From the NCBI GenBank assembly GCA_900539155.1, contig UQBE01000026.1, forward strand, positions 1 to 29,164: 29,164 nucleotides of DNA, given 5' to 3'. The translations under genes were made by a program, and so were the position numbers. The notes beneath the pieces are model-generated. The model made no database searches, was not told where the DNA came from, and worked only from the letters and a program-made list of their open reading frames with translations. This document shows, in pieces, positions 1 through 6,454 of this stretch. The stretch's first letter is position 1. The number at the start of each line of letters is the position of its first letter. This stretch comes from an uncultured Porphyromonas sp. (GTDB taxonomy: Bacteria; Bacteroidota; Bacteroidia; Bacteroidales; Porphyromonadaceae).

Positions 1-44
1 CTCACCCTCAGCGCCTTGCGCTTCATCCTTTCTGCAAAGTCTAG

Positions 45-93
45 ACAATCTTGCTCGCAAGATTGTGAGACTGTTGACTTTTGCAACAGTCTC
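45..93. repeat. Two back-to-back hairpins
   Basis: First hairpin: ten paired bases (ACAATCTTGC, 45-54, with GCAAGATTGT, 57-66) and a 2-base loop. Second hairpin: GAGACTGTTG (67-76) pairs perfectly with CAACAGTCTC (84-93) around a 7-base loop. They directly abut the repeat end at 94-113. There is no downstream T-run, so a classical terminator is not supported. A related palindrome, CTGTTGCAACAG, is at 3389-3400. Confidence 0.7.
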
Positions 94-113
94 ATTATAA
101 TGCGTCAGCTCTG
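94..113 (+). repeat. Solo copy of the MITE-like terminal repeat
   Basis: ATTATAATGCGTCAGCTCTG matches 19 of 20 positions of 17561-17580 in the same orientation, and its reverse complement matches 17191-17208 closely. No partner end is visible in the first 17 kb, so this is either a remnant or one end of an element that begins outside the window. Confidence 0.75.
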
Positions 114-156
114 TAGCAATCACAGCTCTCTCTCTGCTCTATTTGCAAAAAGTGAG

Positions 157-164
157 TATCTTTG
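157..164 (+). promoter_or_regulatory. Candidate -7 box for the M16 protease
   Basis: TATCTTTG fits the Bacteroidetes -7 consensus TAnnTTTG. It would start transcription near 171, giving a leader of about 180 nt before the ATG at 354. No TTG at the usual -33 spacing is present. A second, weaker box (CATCTTTG, 302-309) lies closer to the gene and may be used instead. Confidence 0.4.
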
Positions 165-353
165 CACCTAGGTGGTTGGAGTGAGACTCTATAGCTTTAG
201 CCACTTTCCCTCATTGGGATTAGGGGGTGGGCTTGCAACATCTGTGGGCATCCACTCGTCTACACTGTGATGGAGTGTCTCTTTAGTCACTCTTTCTGAA
301 GCATCTTTGAATTGACAACTAGTAATACATCAATAACTTTTAGACAACTGGAT

Positions 354-3191
354 ATGAATCTAAAGCGAATGCTGTCTATGACTGTGGTTCTCCTGACCCT
401 GATGCTACCTCGTGTAGCCTTTGCTCAGGACTTGAGTCAACCACTACCCATAGACCCACAAGTCCGTACGGGCCAGCTCGAAAACGGGCTGACTTACTTC
501 ATCCGTCACAATGAGCAGCCGAAGGATCGTGCTGAGTTTTACATCGCACAGCGTGTCGGATCAATCCTCGAGGAGGAGAATCAGCGCGGTCTGGCTCACT
601 TCCTAGAGCACATGTGCTTCAACGGAACGAAGAGCTTCCCCGACAAGACACTCATCAGCTACCTTGAGTCAAATGGTATGCGCTTCGGCTACAACCTCAA
701 TGCCTACACTGGTATCGATGAGACGGTCTACACCCTTATGGAGGCTCCTACAGAGCGTCAGGGCTTTATCGATAGCTGCCTACTCATCCTACACGACTGG
801 AGTGGCTTCGTCACACTAGCCGATGAGGAGATAGACAAGGAGCGTGGCGTCATCACTGAGGAGTGGCGCTCTCGTGACAATGCGCAGATGCGTATGCTCA
901 ATACGGCACTCCCTAAGATTTATCCCAACAACCGCTACGGCAACCGCTTGCCTATCGGTCTGATGAGCGTGGTCAACGGCTTTAAGTACAACGAGCTGCG
1001 CGACTACTACCACAAGTGGTATCGCCCCGACCTACAGGCTATCATCGTCGTTGGTGATGTCGATGTAGACTATGTCGAGAAGAAGATCAAGGAGATGTTT
1101 GCCGACATCCCTGCTCCAGTCAATGCTGCAGAGCGTGTCTACTTCCCCGTAGAGGACAATGACGAGCCTCTCGTAGCTATCGAAAAGGACAAGGAGGCTA
1201 CCAGCACTGAGATTATGGTTATGTTCAAGACAGACGCTATGCCTGTCGAGATGACCCGCACCATCGCAGGCGTCATGAAGAACTACCTATACGGTGTCAC
1301 AAATCGCATCATCAGCGAGCGCTTTACAGACCTTATGCATAAGCCCAACCCTGCATTCGTCAGTGCAAGCGGCTATATGAGCAACTACTTCCTCGCTCAG
1401 ACCAAGGATGCTCTTTCATTCAGTGCTACGGCACGTGAGGGTGAGCTAGACATAGCTCTCAAGGCTCTTATGGCTGAGATAGAGCGCATACGCCAGTATG
1501 GCTTTACTCAGGGCGAGTATGAGCGTGCACGCACTGACCTCCTCAAGGCTTTTGAAAACAGCTACAACGAGCGTGAGACGCGCAAGAACAGCGCCTACGC
1601 TAACGAGTATAAGGACTACTTCACCACGGGCGGATACATCCCAGGTATTGAGATGGAGAAGGCGATGATGGAGCAGGTTGCTGCAAACATACCTCTAGAG
1701 GTTGTCAACCAGATGGTACAGTCTCTCATCGGAGACAAGAACATGGTTCTTATGCTTATGGCTCCCGACAAGGCAGGGCTCGTACTACCTACCGAGGCTG
1801 AGCTAGTGGCTAAGGTCAACGAGTACCGCAAGCTCCCCGTAGAGCCTATCAAGGACGCTGTCTCTGATATGAAGCTGATGGAGAAGGCTCCCAAGGCTGG
1901 CAAGGTTACCAAGCGTGAGGACAACCTACAGTTTGGCACCACGCGCCTTACCCTGAGCAACGGCATGGTTGTTTACCTCAAGACAACTGACTATAAGAAG
2001 AATCAGATCTCACTCACAGCTGTGGCTCCTGGTGGTACAAACGCTTATCTCAAGAACGCTAAGGATCTGCCCAACATCAAGAACCTCAGCAGCGTCGTCT
2101 CGCTAGGTGGTGTAGGCAAGTTTGACAATCCTACCCTCTCTAAGGCACTCACAGGTCGTAGCGTCTCTGCTTCTGGCTCTATGGGTGGCACGAGAACTTA
2201 CTTTAGTGGTATCTCTACACTTGAGGATATGGAGACCTTCTTCCAGCTCCTCTACCTCCGCATGACGCAGCCTCGACAGGATGCTGATGCTTTTGCCAAC
2301 TGGCGCACCAATACGATCGAGCAGATCAAGAATATGGAGTCCAATCCATTGGTTTCATTCCAGGACTCTCTCCTCTATGCGCTATACAACAACGATCCTC
2401 AGATGCGACGTGCTACTATTGCTGAGATCGAGGGTGTCGACTACGACCGTGTGATGCAGATCTGGAAGGAGCGCATCGCTGACCTCGGTGATCTACAGCT
2501 ATACTTCATCGGTAATGTAACTCCCGAGCAGCTGATCCCTTACCTAGAGAAGTACGTAGCCTCAGTACCTACCAAGGGTCGCAAGCACGACATGCACAAG
2601 GAGCTAGTACCTGGAGTACGTCAGGCATCTATGCACATTGACTTCAAGAAGGAGCTCGCTACTCCTATGGCTATGGTCATAGCAGCCTACACAGGCAAGC
2701 TCCCCTACACACTCCAAAACGAGATAACTATGGAGGTGCTCGGAGCTGTCATGGATCAGGTCTATACGGCTACCGTTCGTGAGGACGAGGGTGGTACCTA
2801 CGGCGTTAGCTCTGGAGGCTCTATTAGCGACAATCCAGAGGGCGAGACCATCTTCCAGATCTTCTACCAGACAGACCCTGAGAAGGTAGACAAGCTCAAC
2901 AAGATCATCTACGCAGAGCTCGAGAAGGTTGCCAAGAATGGTCCTGACCAGGAGATGTTTAACAAGACAATCCTCAATATGAAGAAGGACTATGCCGAGA
3001 ATCTCAAGAAGAACGGCTACTGGCTTGATCATATGGTTGACTTCTTCTTCGATGGTCGTGACTTCCAGACTGACTACGAGAAGACCCTCAATGGTATCAC
3101 CCCTGCTGACGTACAGCGCCTCGCTCAGGTGCTTCTCAAGCAGGACAACCACATCGAGGTAATCATTCGCCACGCTGAGGGTGCTAAGTAA
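354..3191 (+). CDS. Secreted M16 (pitrilysin/insulinase-family) zinc metalloprotease
   Basis: A 945-residue exported protease of family M16 with two M16 halves. Residues 1-24 form a signal peptide ending VAFAQ. The inverted zinc motif HFLEH is at residues 82-86 (His82, Glu85, His86), and the likely third zinc ligand is Glu163 in DKERGVITEEW. The C-terminal half (from about residue 520) repeats the fold without the HxxEH motif, as is usual for single-chain M16 enzymes. An in-frame TTG at 312 could extend the protein, but the ATG at 354 opens directly onto the signal peptide and is preferred. No lipobox or T9SS C-terminal domain is seen, so a periplasmic location is most likely. It probably degrades peptides; the substrate is unknown. 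It stands alone, with about 320 bp of non-coding DNA before the next transcription unit. Confidence 0.93.
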   Translation: MNLKRMLSMTVVLLTLMLPRVAFAQDLSQPLPIDPQVRTGQLENGLTYFIRHNEQPKDRAEFYIAQRVGSILEEENQRGLAHFLEHMCFNGTKSFPDKTLISYLESNGMRFGYNLNAYTGIDETVYTLMEAPTERQGFIDSCLLILHDWSGFVTLADEEIDKERGVITEEWRSRDNAQMRMLNTALPKIYPNNRYGNRLPIGLMSVVNGFKYNELRDYYHKWYRPDLQAIIVVGDVDVDYVEKKIKEMFADIPAPVNAAERVYFPVEDNDEPLVAIEKDKEATSTEIMVMFKTDAMPVEMTRTIAGVMKNYLYGVTNRIISERFTDLMHKPNPAFVSASGYMSNYFLAQTKDALSFSATAREGELDIALKALMAEIERIRQYGFTQGEYERARTDLLKAFENSYNERETRKNSAYANEYKDYFTTGGYIPGIEMEKAMMEQVAANIPLEVVNQMVQSLIGDKNMVLMLMAPDKAGLVLPTEAELVAKVNEYRKLPVEPIKDAVSDMKLMEKAPKAGKVTKREDNLQFGTTRLTLSNGMVVYLKTTDYKKNQISLTAVAPGGTNAYLKNAKDLPNIKNLSSVVSLGGVGKFDNPTLSKALTGRSVSASGSMGGTRTYFSGISTLEDMETFFQLLYLRMTQPRQDADAFANWRTNTIEQIKNMESNPLVSFQDSLLYALYNNDPQMRRATIAEIEGVDYDRVMQIWKERIADLGDLQLYFIGNVTPEQLIPYLEKYVASVPTKGRKHDMHKELVPGVRQASMHIDFKKELATPMAMVIAAYTGKLPYTLQNEITMEVLGAVMDQVYTATVREDEGGTYGVSSGGSISDNPEGETIFQIFYQTDPEKVDKLNKIIYAELEKVAKNGPDQEMFNKTILNMKKDYAENLKKNGYWLDHMVDFFFDGRDFQTDYEKTLNGITPADVQRLAQVLLKQDNHIEVIIRHAEGAK

Positions 3192-3274
3192 GTAACGCTA
3201 ACGGTACTACGAGGAGCTAATCACAAGATAACTGTGACGGACTCCTTGTAAGGAAATCGTTCTAAAGAGTGCAA

Positions 3275-3315
3275 GAGCGAGTAACTCTAGGGTGTCGACC
3301 CTGAGTTGCTCGCTC
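3275..3315. repeat. Large stem-loop downstream of the M16 gene
   Basis: GAGCGAGTAACTC (3275-3287) pairs with GAGTTGCTCGCTC (3303-3315), one pair being a G-U wobble. Inside it AGGGT pairs with ACCCT around the loop GTCG, leaving one bulged base. This gives about 18 pairs in 41 nt. No T-run follows, so it is either a non-canonical terminator, an mRNA-protecting 3' structure or part of a repeat. Confidence 0.7.
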
Positions 3316-3487
3316 TCGCTATACTCGGCGAGCAGCTATGCTAGGGTCGAGGATACCGAGGCCTCGTAGCTGGCTCATCGTAGGAGACCTGTTGCAACAG
3401 TCAATAGTTTCCTCAGCGAATATGTGGCTTCTCTTGCCGTTGCCGGCTCCATAACAGAAGATGTTACGAAGTTGTTGCAATCGAGTG

Positions 3488-3518
3488 TTGCATATATGAA
3501 GAATAAGTCTTACCTTTG
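3488..3518 (+). promoter_or_regulatory. Promoter of a short RNA cassette
   Basis: TTG (3488-3490), 20 bases, then TACCTTTG (3511-3518). This matches the Bacteroidetes sigma-70 pattern, with the same 20-base spacing as the LysM-operon promoter at 17635-17665. The predicted start is near 3525, only about 60 nt before a strong terminator, and no plus-strand gene follows for 1 kb. Confidence 0.6.
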
Positions 3519-3524
3519 CACTGT

Positions 3525-3589
3525 GTTTTTCATGGTGTTAGATTTTAAGGTTAATGAGAAGGGGCTGTCTTAGGACAGCCCCTTTTTTT
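3525..3589 (+). ncRNA. Putative ~65-nt small RNA (or 13-codon leader ORF)
   Basis: The unit is bounded by the promoter at 3488-3518 and the terminator at 3561-3589, with no gene downstream on the same strand. A short frame, ATG at 3532 to TAG at 3571-3573, would encode MVLDFKVNEKGLS. Its stop codon sits exactly in the loop of the terminator hairpin. I do not recognise an RNA family. It could be a free small RNA, a micro-ORF or the remnant of an attenuated gene. Confidence 0.45.
3561..3589 (+). terminator. Strong intrinsic terminator
   Basis: GGGGCTGTC (3561-3569) pairs perfectly with GACAGCCCC (3574-3582) around a TTAG loop, followed by seven T residues (3583-3589). It ends the short transcript that starts near 3525. 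Confidence 0.85.
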
Positions 3590-3667
3590 ATGTCGTAGAT
3601 GACGAGTGTGTCGCTGCCGTCGTGATGCGGGCGAAGCGACCCTGTTCAAGAAGCGGACACCTCCCGC

Positions 3668-3755
3668 GGAAGGGCGATTCGCTCGCTACGGAAAAGTGAT
3701 TCCATTTCTCTGGAGCAGTGATTTCGCTTTTGCGGAGCAGTGATGTGGCTTCTAC
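3668..3755. repeat. 22-bp period direct-repeat array (4 units)
   Basis: Four degenerate units start at 3668, 3690, 3712 and 3734, exactly 22 bp apart, each beginning GGAR. The best-conserved part is GGAGCAGTGAT in units 3 and 4. The unit junctions keep a weak TTCC/TTCG...GGA palindrome. The period matches the arrays at 9987, 17280 and 29067. It is followed by the terminator of the minus-strand barrel gene. Confidence 0.65.
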
Positions 3756-3773
3756 CTTTTAGCCAGTTGTGAA

Positions 3774-3815
3774 CAAAAAGAAAAGGGGAGGACACCATCG
3801 CTTGGCATCCTCCCC
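3774..3815 (-). terminator. Intrinsic terminator of the barrel gene at 3842-4453
   Basis: On the minus strand, GGGGAGGA (3815-3808) pairs with TCCTCCCC (3792-3785), with further pairing in the loop. It is followed by a T-rich tract (TTTTCTTTTTG) over 3784-3774. Confidence 0.8.
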
Positions 3816-3841
3816 ATCGAAATAGGATTAGGTATGTGTGC

Positions 3842-4453
3842 TTAGAAGCGGTAGCCCACAGAGATAGTGGGGTAGACGTAGGCCTCGTCATAGCCCTTGC
3901 TTCTCACAAGGTTGCGTCCCGCACGTAGACTGATTTCGCCACTCCAGTTGCTCCGAGAGACAAACTTCCAGCCACCCCCGAGACCGATGCCCCAAGAGGT
4001 GCCTTGCATTGTCTCCTGTGTTGTTTCTTCCTTCACAGGGTTGTAGCTATTTATCGTAAAGCGATTGTAGTTGATTGCCGTATTTGCCTCAATAAAGAAG
4101 CCTGAGTTGTGTCTTGTCATCGAGAGCTTCTTACCACCGAAGTACCAGCGAGCATAGGGCATCACGCCAAAGGTGGGAAAAAGCGAGACCTCATACTCTT
4201 CTCTCGGAGCAAAGCTAGCGCTGATGGTAGCTCCGAAGCCTAGGTCTTTCATCTTTGTCGTGGCGCGCTCGTACTCCAGAGATACAGCCTTAAAGGCGAC
4301 GGGTGCTAGAAGGTTGAGACGCACCTCATTGAGCGTTGGTGGCAGTGGAGCCTCTGGCTCGCCCTGCACGACGACTACCTGTGCTGAGAGACCGTATCCC
4401 GTAGCGAGGATGAGGGCGCAGAGTGTGAGTGCTTGTCTTAGAAGTTTCTTCAT
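3842..4453 (-). CDS. Small outer-membrane beta-barrel protein (DUF3575-like)
   Basis: A 203-residue protein with a clear signal peptide (MKKLLRQALTLCALILATGYGLSAQ). It has alternating hydrophobic strands such as EVRLNLLAPVAFKAVSLEYER and ends in the aromatic strand TISVGYRF, as expected for a C-terminal barrel signal recognised by BAM. The start NEVRLNLL...SLEYER resembles the DUF3575 group of Bacteroidales outer-membrane proteins, but family assignment by eye is tentative. No enzymatic motif is present; the role is unknown. It is a single-gene unit, with its own -7 box at 4496-4503 and a strong terminator at 3774-3815. It is divergent from the four-helix membrane protein at 4618. Confidence 0.82.
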   Translation of the reverse strand: MKKLLRQALTLCALILATGYGLSAQVVVVQGEPEAPLPPTLNEVRLNLLAPVAFKAVSLEYERATTKMKDLGFGATISASFAPREEYEVSLFPTFGVMPYARWYFGGKKLSMTRHNSGFFIEANTAINYNRFTINSYNPVKEETTQETMQGTSWGIGLGGGWKFVSRSNWSGEISLRAGRNLVRSKGYDEAYVYPTISVGYRF

Positions 4454-4495
4454 AAGGGTTCTTTATATTTGATAGGTTATACTTGCTTCTGAATC

Positions 4496-4503
4496 CAAAG
4501 GTA
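4496..4503 (-). promoter_or_regulatory. -7 box for the barrel gene
   Basis: TACCTTTG on the minus strand, giving a start near 4489 and a leader of about 36 nt before the ATG at 4453. No TTG at the -33 position, but the region upstream is very AT-rich. Confidence 0.55.
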
Positions 4504-4579
4504 GCGAATAGTTTTTAAATAATTGCATTTTCGTCCGTCTAGACTAATGCAGAGATAGGCTTCTTTCATTATCCTGTTG

Positions 4580-4587
4580 TATCTTTG
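4580..4587 (+). promoter_or_regulatory. -7 box for the four-helix membrane protein
   Basis: TATCTTTG, giving a start near 4594 and a leader of about 24 nt before ATG 4618. It supports 4618 rather than the upstream in-frame start at 4585, which would overlap the promoter box itself. Confidence 0.55.
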
Positions 4588-4617
4588 TGGTGTAATAACT
4601 ATAAGTCTACCTGTACT

Positions 4618-5241
4618 ATGAAACAAGATTCCACTGCTGCAAAGCAAAGCACCGTCAAGAGCTACTCCTGGCTTATCTATCTGGTGGCATGGCTGGTCAT
4701 CGTGCTGATTCAGTCTATACTGATCGGACAGAGCAGCACGATGGCTAAGTCCTTCTTTCAGGCTCCATCACACTATCTCTCTACGTGGCTGCTCGACATC
4801 TTTCTGATTGCAATCTTTTACCTCAACTACTACTATGTAGCTGGGCACATGATGCGCCGTCGGCACTTCGGCGGCTATGTTGCCTTTGTGCTGATTGTGG
4901 CGGTGGTTGCTCTCTTTATGCCAATCATCTGCAAGGCACTCTTCGGATGGCGGACACCTATGCATGATTTACCTTTCGTCACAGTATCTTGGTCGGGTGC
5001 CATCGGCGCGGTCACGGTCATCACGATAGGGCTGGCGGTGCGTGCGCTCCTAGAGTGGCTCAAGCTCAATAAACTCACCTCCGAGCAGAGAGAGGAATTG
5101 ATTAAGCTGCGCAATGAGGTGACGTCGCTCAAGATGCAAGCGAAGAGCGATGCCCTCAAGCCGACCACAGCAACTACATCGACACCGGCAGAGTTGCCCA
5201 CCCAAGAGGCAAAGGCTATCGCTCCAGCACAGCCTGACTAA
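4618..5241 (+). CDS. Four-helix membrane protein resembling a LytS-type sensor lacking its kinase domain
   Basis: A 207-residue protein with four predicted membrane helices (about residues 17-37, 57-75, 84-105 and 124-144). A charged coiled coil follows (about 148-175), then a Thr/Pro/Ala-rich tail. The pattern FYLNYYYV...RRRHFGGYV after helix 2 and a coiled coil ending KLRNEVTSLKMQ resemble the input part of Bacteroidetes LytS/YehU-type histidine kinases (His_kinase family). There the coiled coil normally runs into an LkaQINPHFLFN motif carrying the phospho-accepting His. Here the sequence becomes QAKSDALKP and ends, so no His box or ATPase domain is present. The DNA that follows is an unrelated gene on the other strand, so a simple frameshift does not explain the loss. 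Function unknown; similarity judged by eye. Confidence 0.75.
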   Translation: MKQDSTAAKQSTVKSYSWLIYLVAWLVIVLIQSILIGQSSTMAKSFFQAPSHYLSTWLLDIFLIAIFYLNYYYVAGHMMRRRHFGGYVAFVLIVAVVALFMPIICKALFGWRTPMHDLPFVTVSWSGAIGAVTVITIGLAVRALLEWLKLNKLTSEQREELIKLRNEVTSLKMQAKSDALKPTTATTSTPAELPTQEAKAIAPAQPD

Positions 5242-5885
5242 GCTGACAGGACACGAATGATGGTCAGCCCATCACGGAGCGGTAGCAGAAGTTGCTCCAC
5301 GTTGCTGTCCTGAGCCACTAGCTCGTTGAAGTGCTGGATTCCCTCGAGTTGCAGGTCGTGGTGGGGCGAGGGGGCGGTTACCTTGCCGTCCCAGAGGGTA
5401 TTGTCCGCAAGGATGATAGCCCCAGGGCGTAGTTGCTTGCGCAGTAGCTGGTAGTAGTCGGGGTACTGACGTTTGTTGGCATCGATGTAGACGATGTCGT
5501 AGTCGTGCTGCGCGAGTAGTGCGGGCATCAGCTCTAGAGCCTGACCGTGGTGTATGTGAATGCGCTCGGCACAGCCACTACGCGCTACAAAGGGGGAGAG
5601 GAAGTGAATCATCTCGGCATCGCACTCGATGGAGTCGATCTCACCCGCCACAGGCTCTAGTGCCATCGCCATAGCTATCGTTGAGTAGCCACTATAAGCG
5701 CCTAGCTCTAGGACGCGCTGGGCACCACTGAGCTTAATGAGCATTGAGAGTAGTCCCGCCTGCGTAGGACCACACACCATTCTCGGCTGTAAGAGTCGCA
5801 CATAGGCGGTGCGGAGCAATTCGTCTAGTAGGGGATGCCCGAAGGAGCTATGCTGCTGGGCATAAAGCTCTAGCTCTGCGTCCAT
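5238..5885 (-). CDS. SAM-dependent O-methyltransferase (caffeoyl-CoA/COMT family 3 type)
   Basis: A 215-residue class I methyltransferase. SAM-binding motif I is VLELGAYSGYSTIAMA, and the acidic motif follows at SIECD. The metal-binding and catalytic signature VYIDANKRQYPDYY with ADNTLW matches divalent-cation-dependent O-methyltransferases of Pfam Methyltransf_3. Length is typical. The acceptor cannot be told from sequence; bacterial members act on catechols or other vicinal diphenols, and in some cases on tRNA hydroxyuridine (TrmR). It lies 20 bp downstream of aroQ on the same strand, likely one transcript. Its stop codon overlaps the convergent stop of the membrane protein (5238-5241). Confidence 0.88.
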   Translation of the reverse strand: MDAELELYAQQHSSFGHPLLDELLRTAYVRLLQPRMVCGPTQAGLLSMLIKLSGAQRVLELGAYSGYSTIAMAMALEPVAGEIDSIECDAEMIHFLSPFVARSGCAERIHIHHGQALELMPALLAQHDYDIVYIDANKRQYPDYYQLLRKQLRPGAIILADNTLWDGKVTAPSPHHDLQLEGIQHFNELVAQDSNVEQLLLPLRDGLTIIRVLSA

Positions 5886-5905
5886 ACTCTATATAATATA
5901 AGGTG

Positions 5906-6385
5906 TCAACGGCTCAGCTGAATGGCAGCCCGTACGGCTAAGTCGTAGCTGAAGACGCCAAAGCCTGCGATGCTACCACGGCAGTAGGGCGCTATGAGCG
6001 AGGTGTGGCGATAGGACTCACGGGCTAGTGGCTGGGAGATGTGCACCTCGATGACTGGTAGTGCGATGGCGCGTATTGCGTCTGCGATAGCTACGGAGGT
6101 GTGCGTGTAGCCTCCCGCATTGAGTATGACCGCCTGGTAGCCTAGCTCCTGAGCCATGTAGAGGTACTCGATGAGTGCGCCCTCGTAGTGCGAGTAGCGG
6201 ATGGCAACTGTCGCCTCGGTGGTGTCGTGGGCGAGTTGCTCCAAGTAGGGGACTAACGGCGTCGAGCCGTAGATATCGGCTTCGCGCTGCCCCACGTTGA
6301 CCAGGTTGGGACCGTTGAGTATGAGGATGGCTGGCCTGCCCGTGGTCGGGGTAGAGAGGGGGGCGATCAAACTATTTGTAGACAT
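5906..6385 (-). CDS. aroQ: Type II 3-dehydroquinate dehydratase
   Basis: It converts 3-dehydroquinate to 3-dehydroshikimate in the shikimate pathway, in the cytoplasm; type II enzymes form dodecamers. Visible motifs in order: ILILNGPNL, READIYGST (active-site Arg/Tyr loop), SHYEGALIEY, NAGGYTHTSVAIADAI, PVIEVHISQPLARESYRH (catalytic His) and GFGVFSYDLAV. The 159-residue length includes about 18 extra N-terminal residues compared with the usual start at ILI. It is the first gene of a pair with the O-methyltransferase. Its ATG is divergent from xerD, with a 69-bp gap that holds both candidate promoters. Confidence 0.95.
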   Translation of the reverse strand: MSTNSLIAPLSTPTTGRPAILILNGPNLVNVGQREADIYGSTPLVPYLEQLAHDTTEATVAIRYSHYEGALIEYLYMAQELGYQAVILNAGGYTHTSVAIADAIRAIALPVIEVHISQPLARESYRHTSLIAPYCRGSIAGFGVFSYDLAVRAAIQLSR

Positions 6386-6392
6386 AGTGAAC

Positions 6393-6423
6393 TTGTCGGT
6401 TTAGATGCAAATGGCTAACTTCG
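6393..6423 (+). promoter_or_regulatory. Candidate xerD promoter
   Basis: TTG (6393-6395), 20 bases, then TAACTTCG (6416-6423), one mismatch from TAnnTTTG. Same spacing as the promoters at 3488 and 17635. It would start near 6430, about 25 nt before the xerD ATG. Confidence 0.45.
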
Positions 6424-6428
6424 TAGCG

Positions 6429-6436
6429 CAAAGATA
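6429..6436 (-). promoter_or_regulatory. -7 box for aroQ
   Basis: TATCTTTG on the minus strand, giving a start near 6422 and a leader of about 37 nt. It is nested against the opposing xerD promoter, so the two transcripts would overlap by a few bases. Confidence 0.5.
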
Positions 6437-6454
6437 GTAAGAAACTCCCTTGCA

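Larger units (their letters stand above)
1..311. other. Gene-free leader region upstream of the M16 protease
   Basis: No credible coding frame is seen here. It holds two adjacent hairpins (45-66 and 66-94), one copy of a 20-bp repeat end (94-113) that recurs around 17191 and 17563, and a TAnnTTTG-like promoter box at 157-164. The rest (about 171-353) would be a long untranslated leader of the M16 protease if that box is its promoter. I do not recognise a riboswitch in it. Confidence 0.6.
3192..3841. other. 650-bp gene-free region with structured RNA and repeats
   Basis: It contains, in order: a long hairpin (3275-3315), a 12-bp palindrome CTGTTGCAACAG (3389-3400), a promoter-terminator cassette (3488-3589), a 22-bp direct-repeat array (3668-3755) and the terminator of the minus-strand barrel gene (3774-3815). 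No credible protein gene longer than a possible 13-codon frame is present. Confidence 0.7.

Noticed and set aside
2604..3173. 189-codon open frame antisense to the M16 gene
   Set aside because: It lies wholly within a well-supported gene on the other strand and shows no domain or signal; codon-bias shadow.
3320..3400. tRNA-like folding
   Set aside because: GC-rich stems are present, but no TψC-like GGTTCGA loop, anticodon arm or acceptor pairing could be assembled.
3646..3891. 81-codon minus-strand frame over the 22-bp array
   Set aside because: It runs through the terminator of the barrel gene and into the repeats, with low-complexity, unprotein-like sequence.
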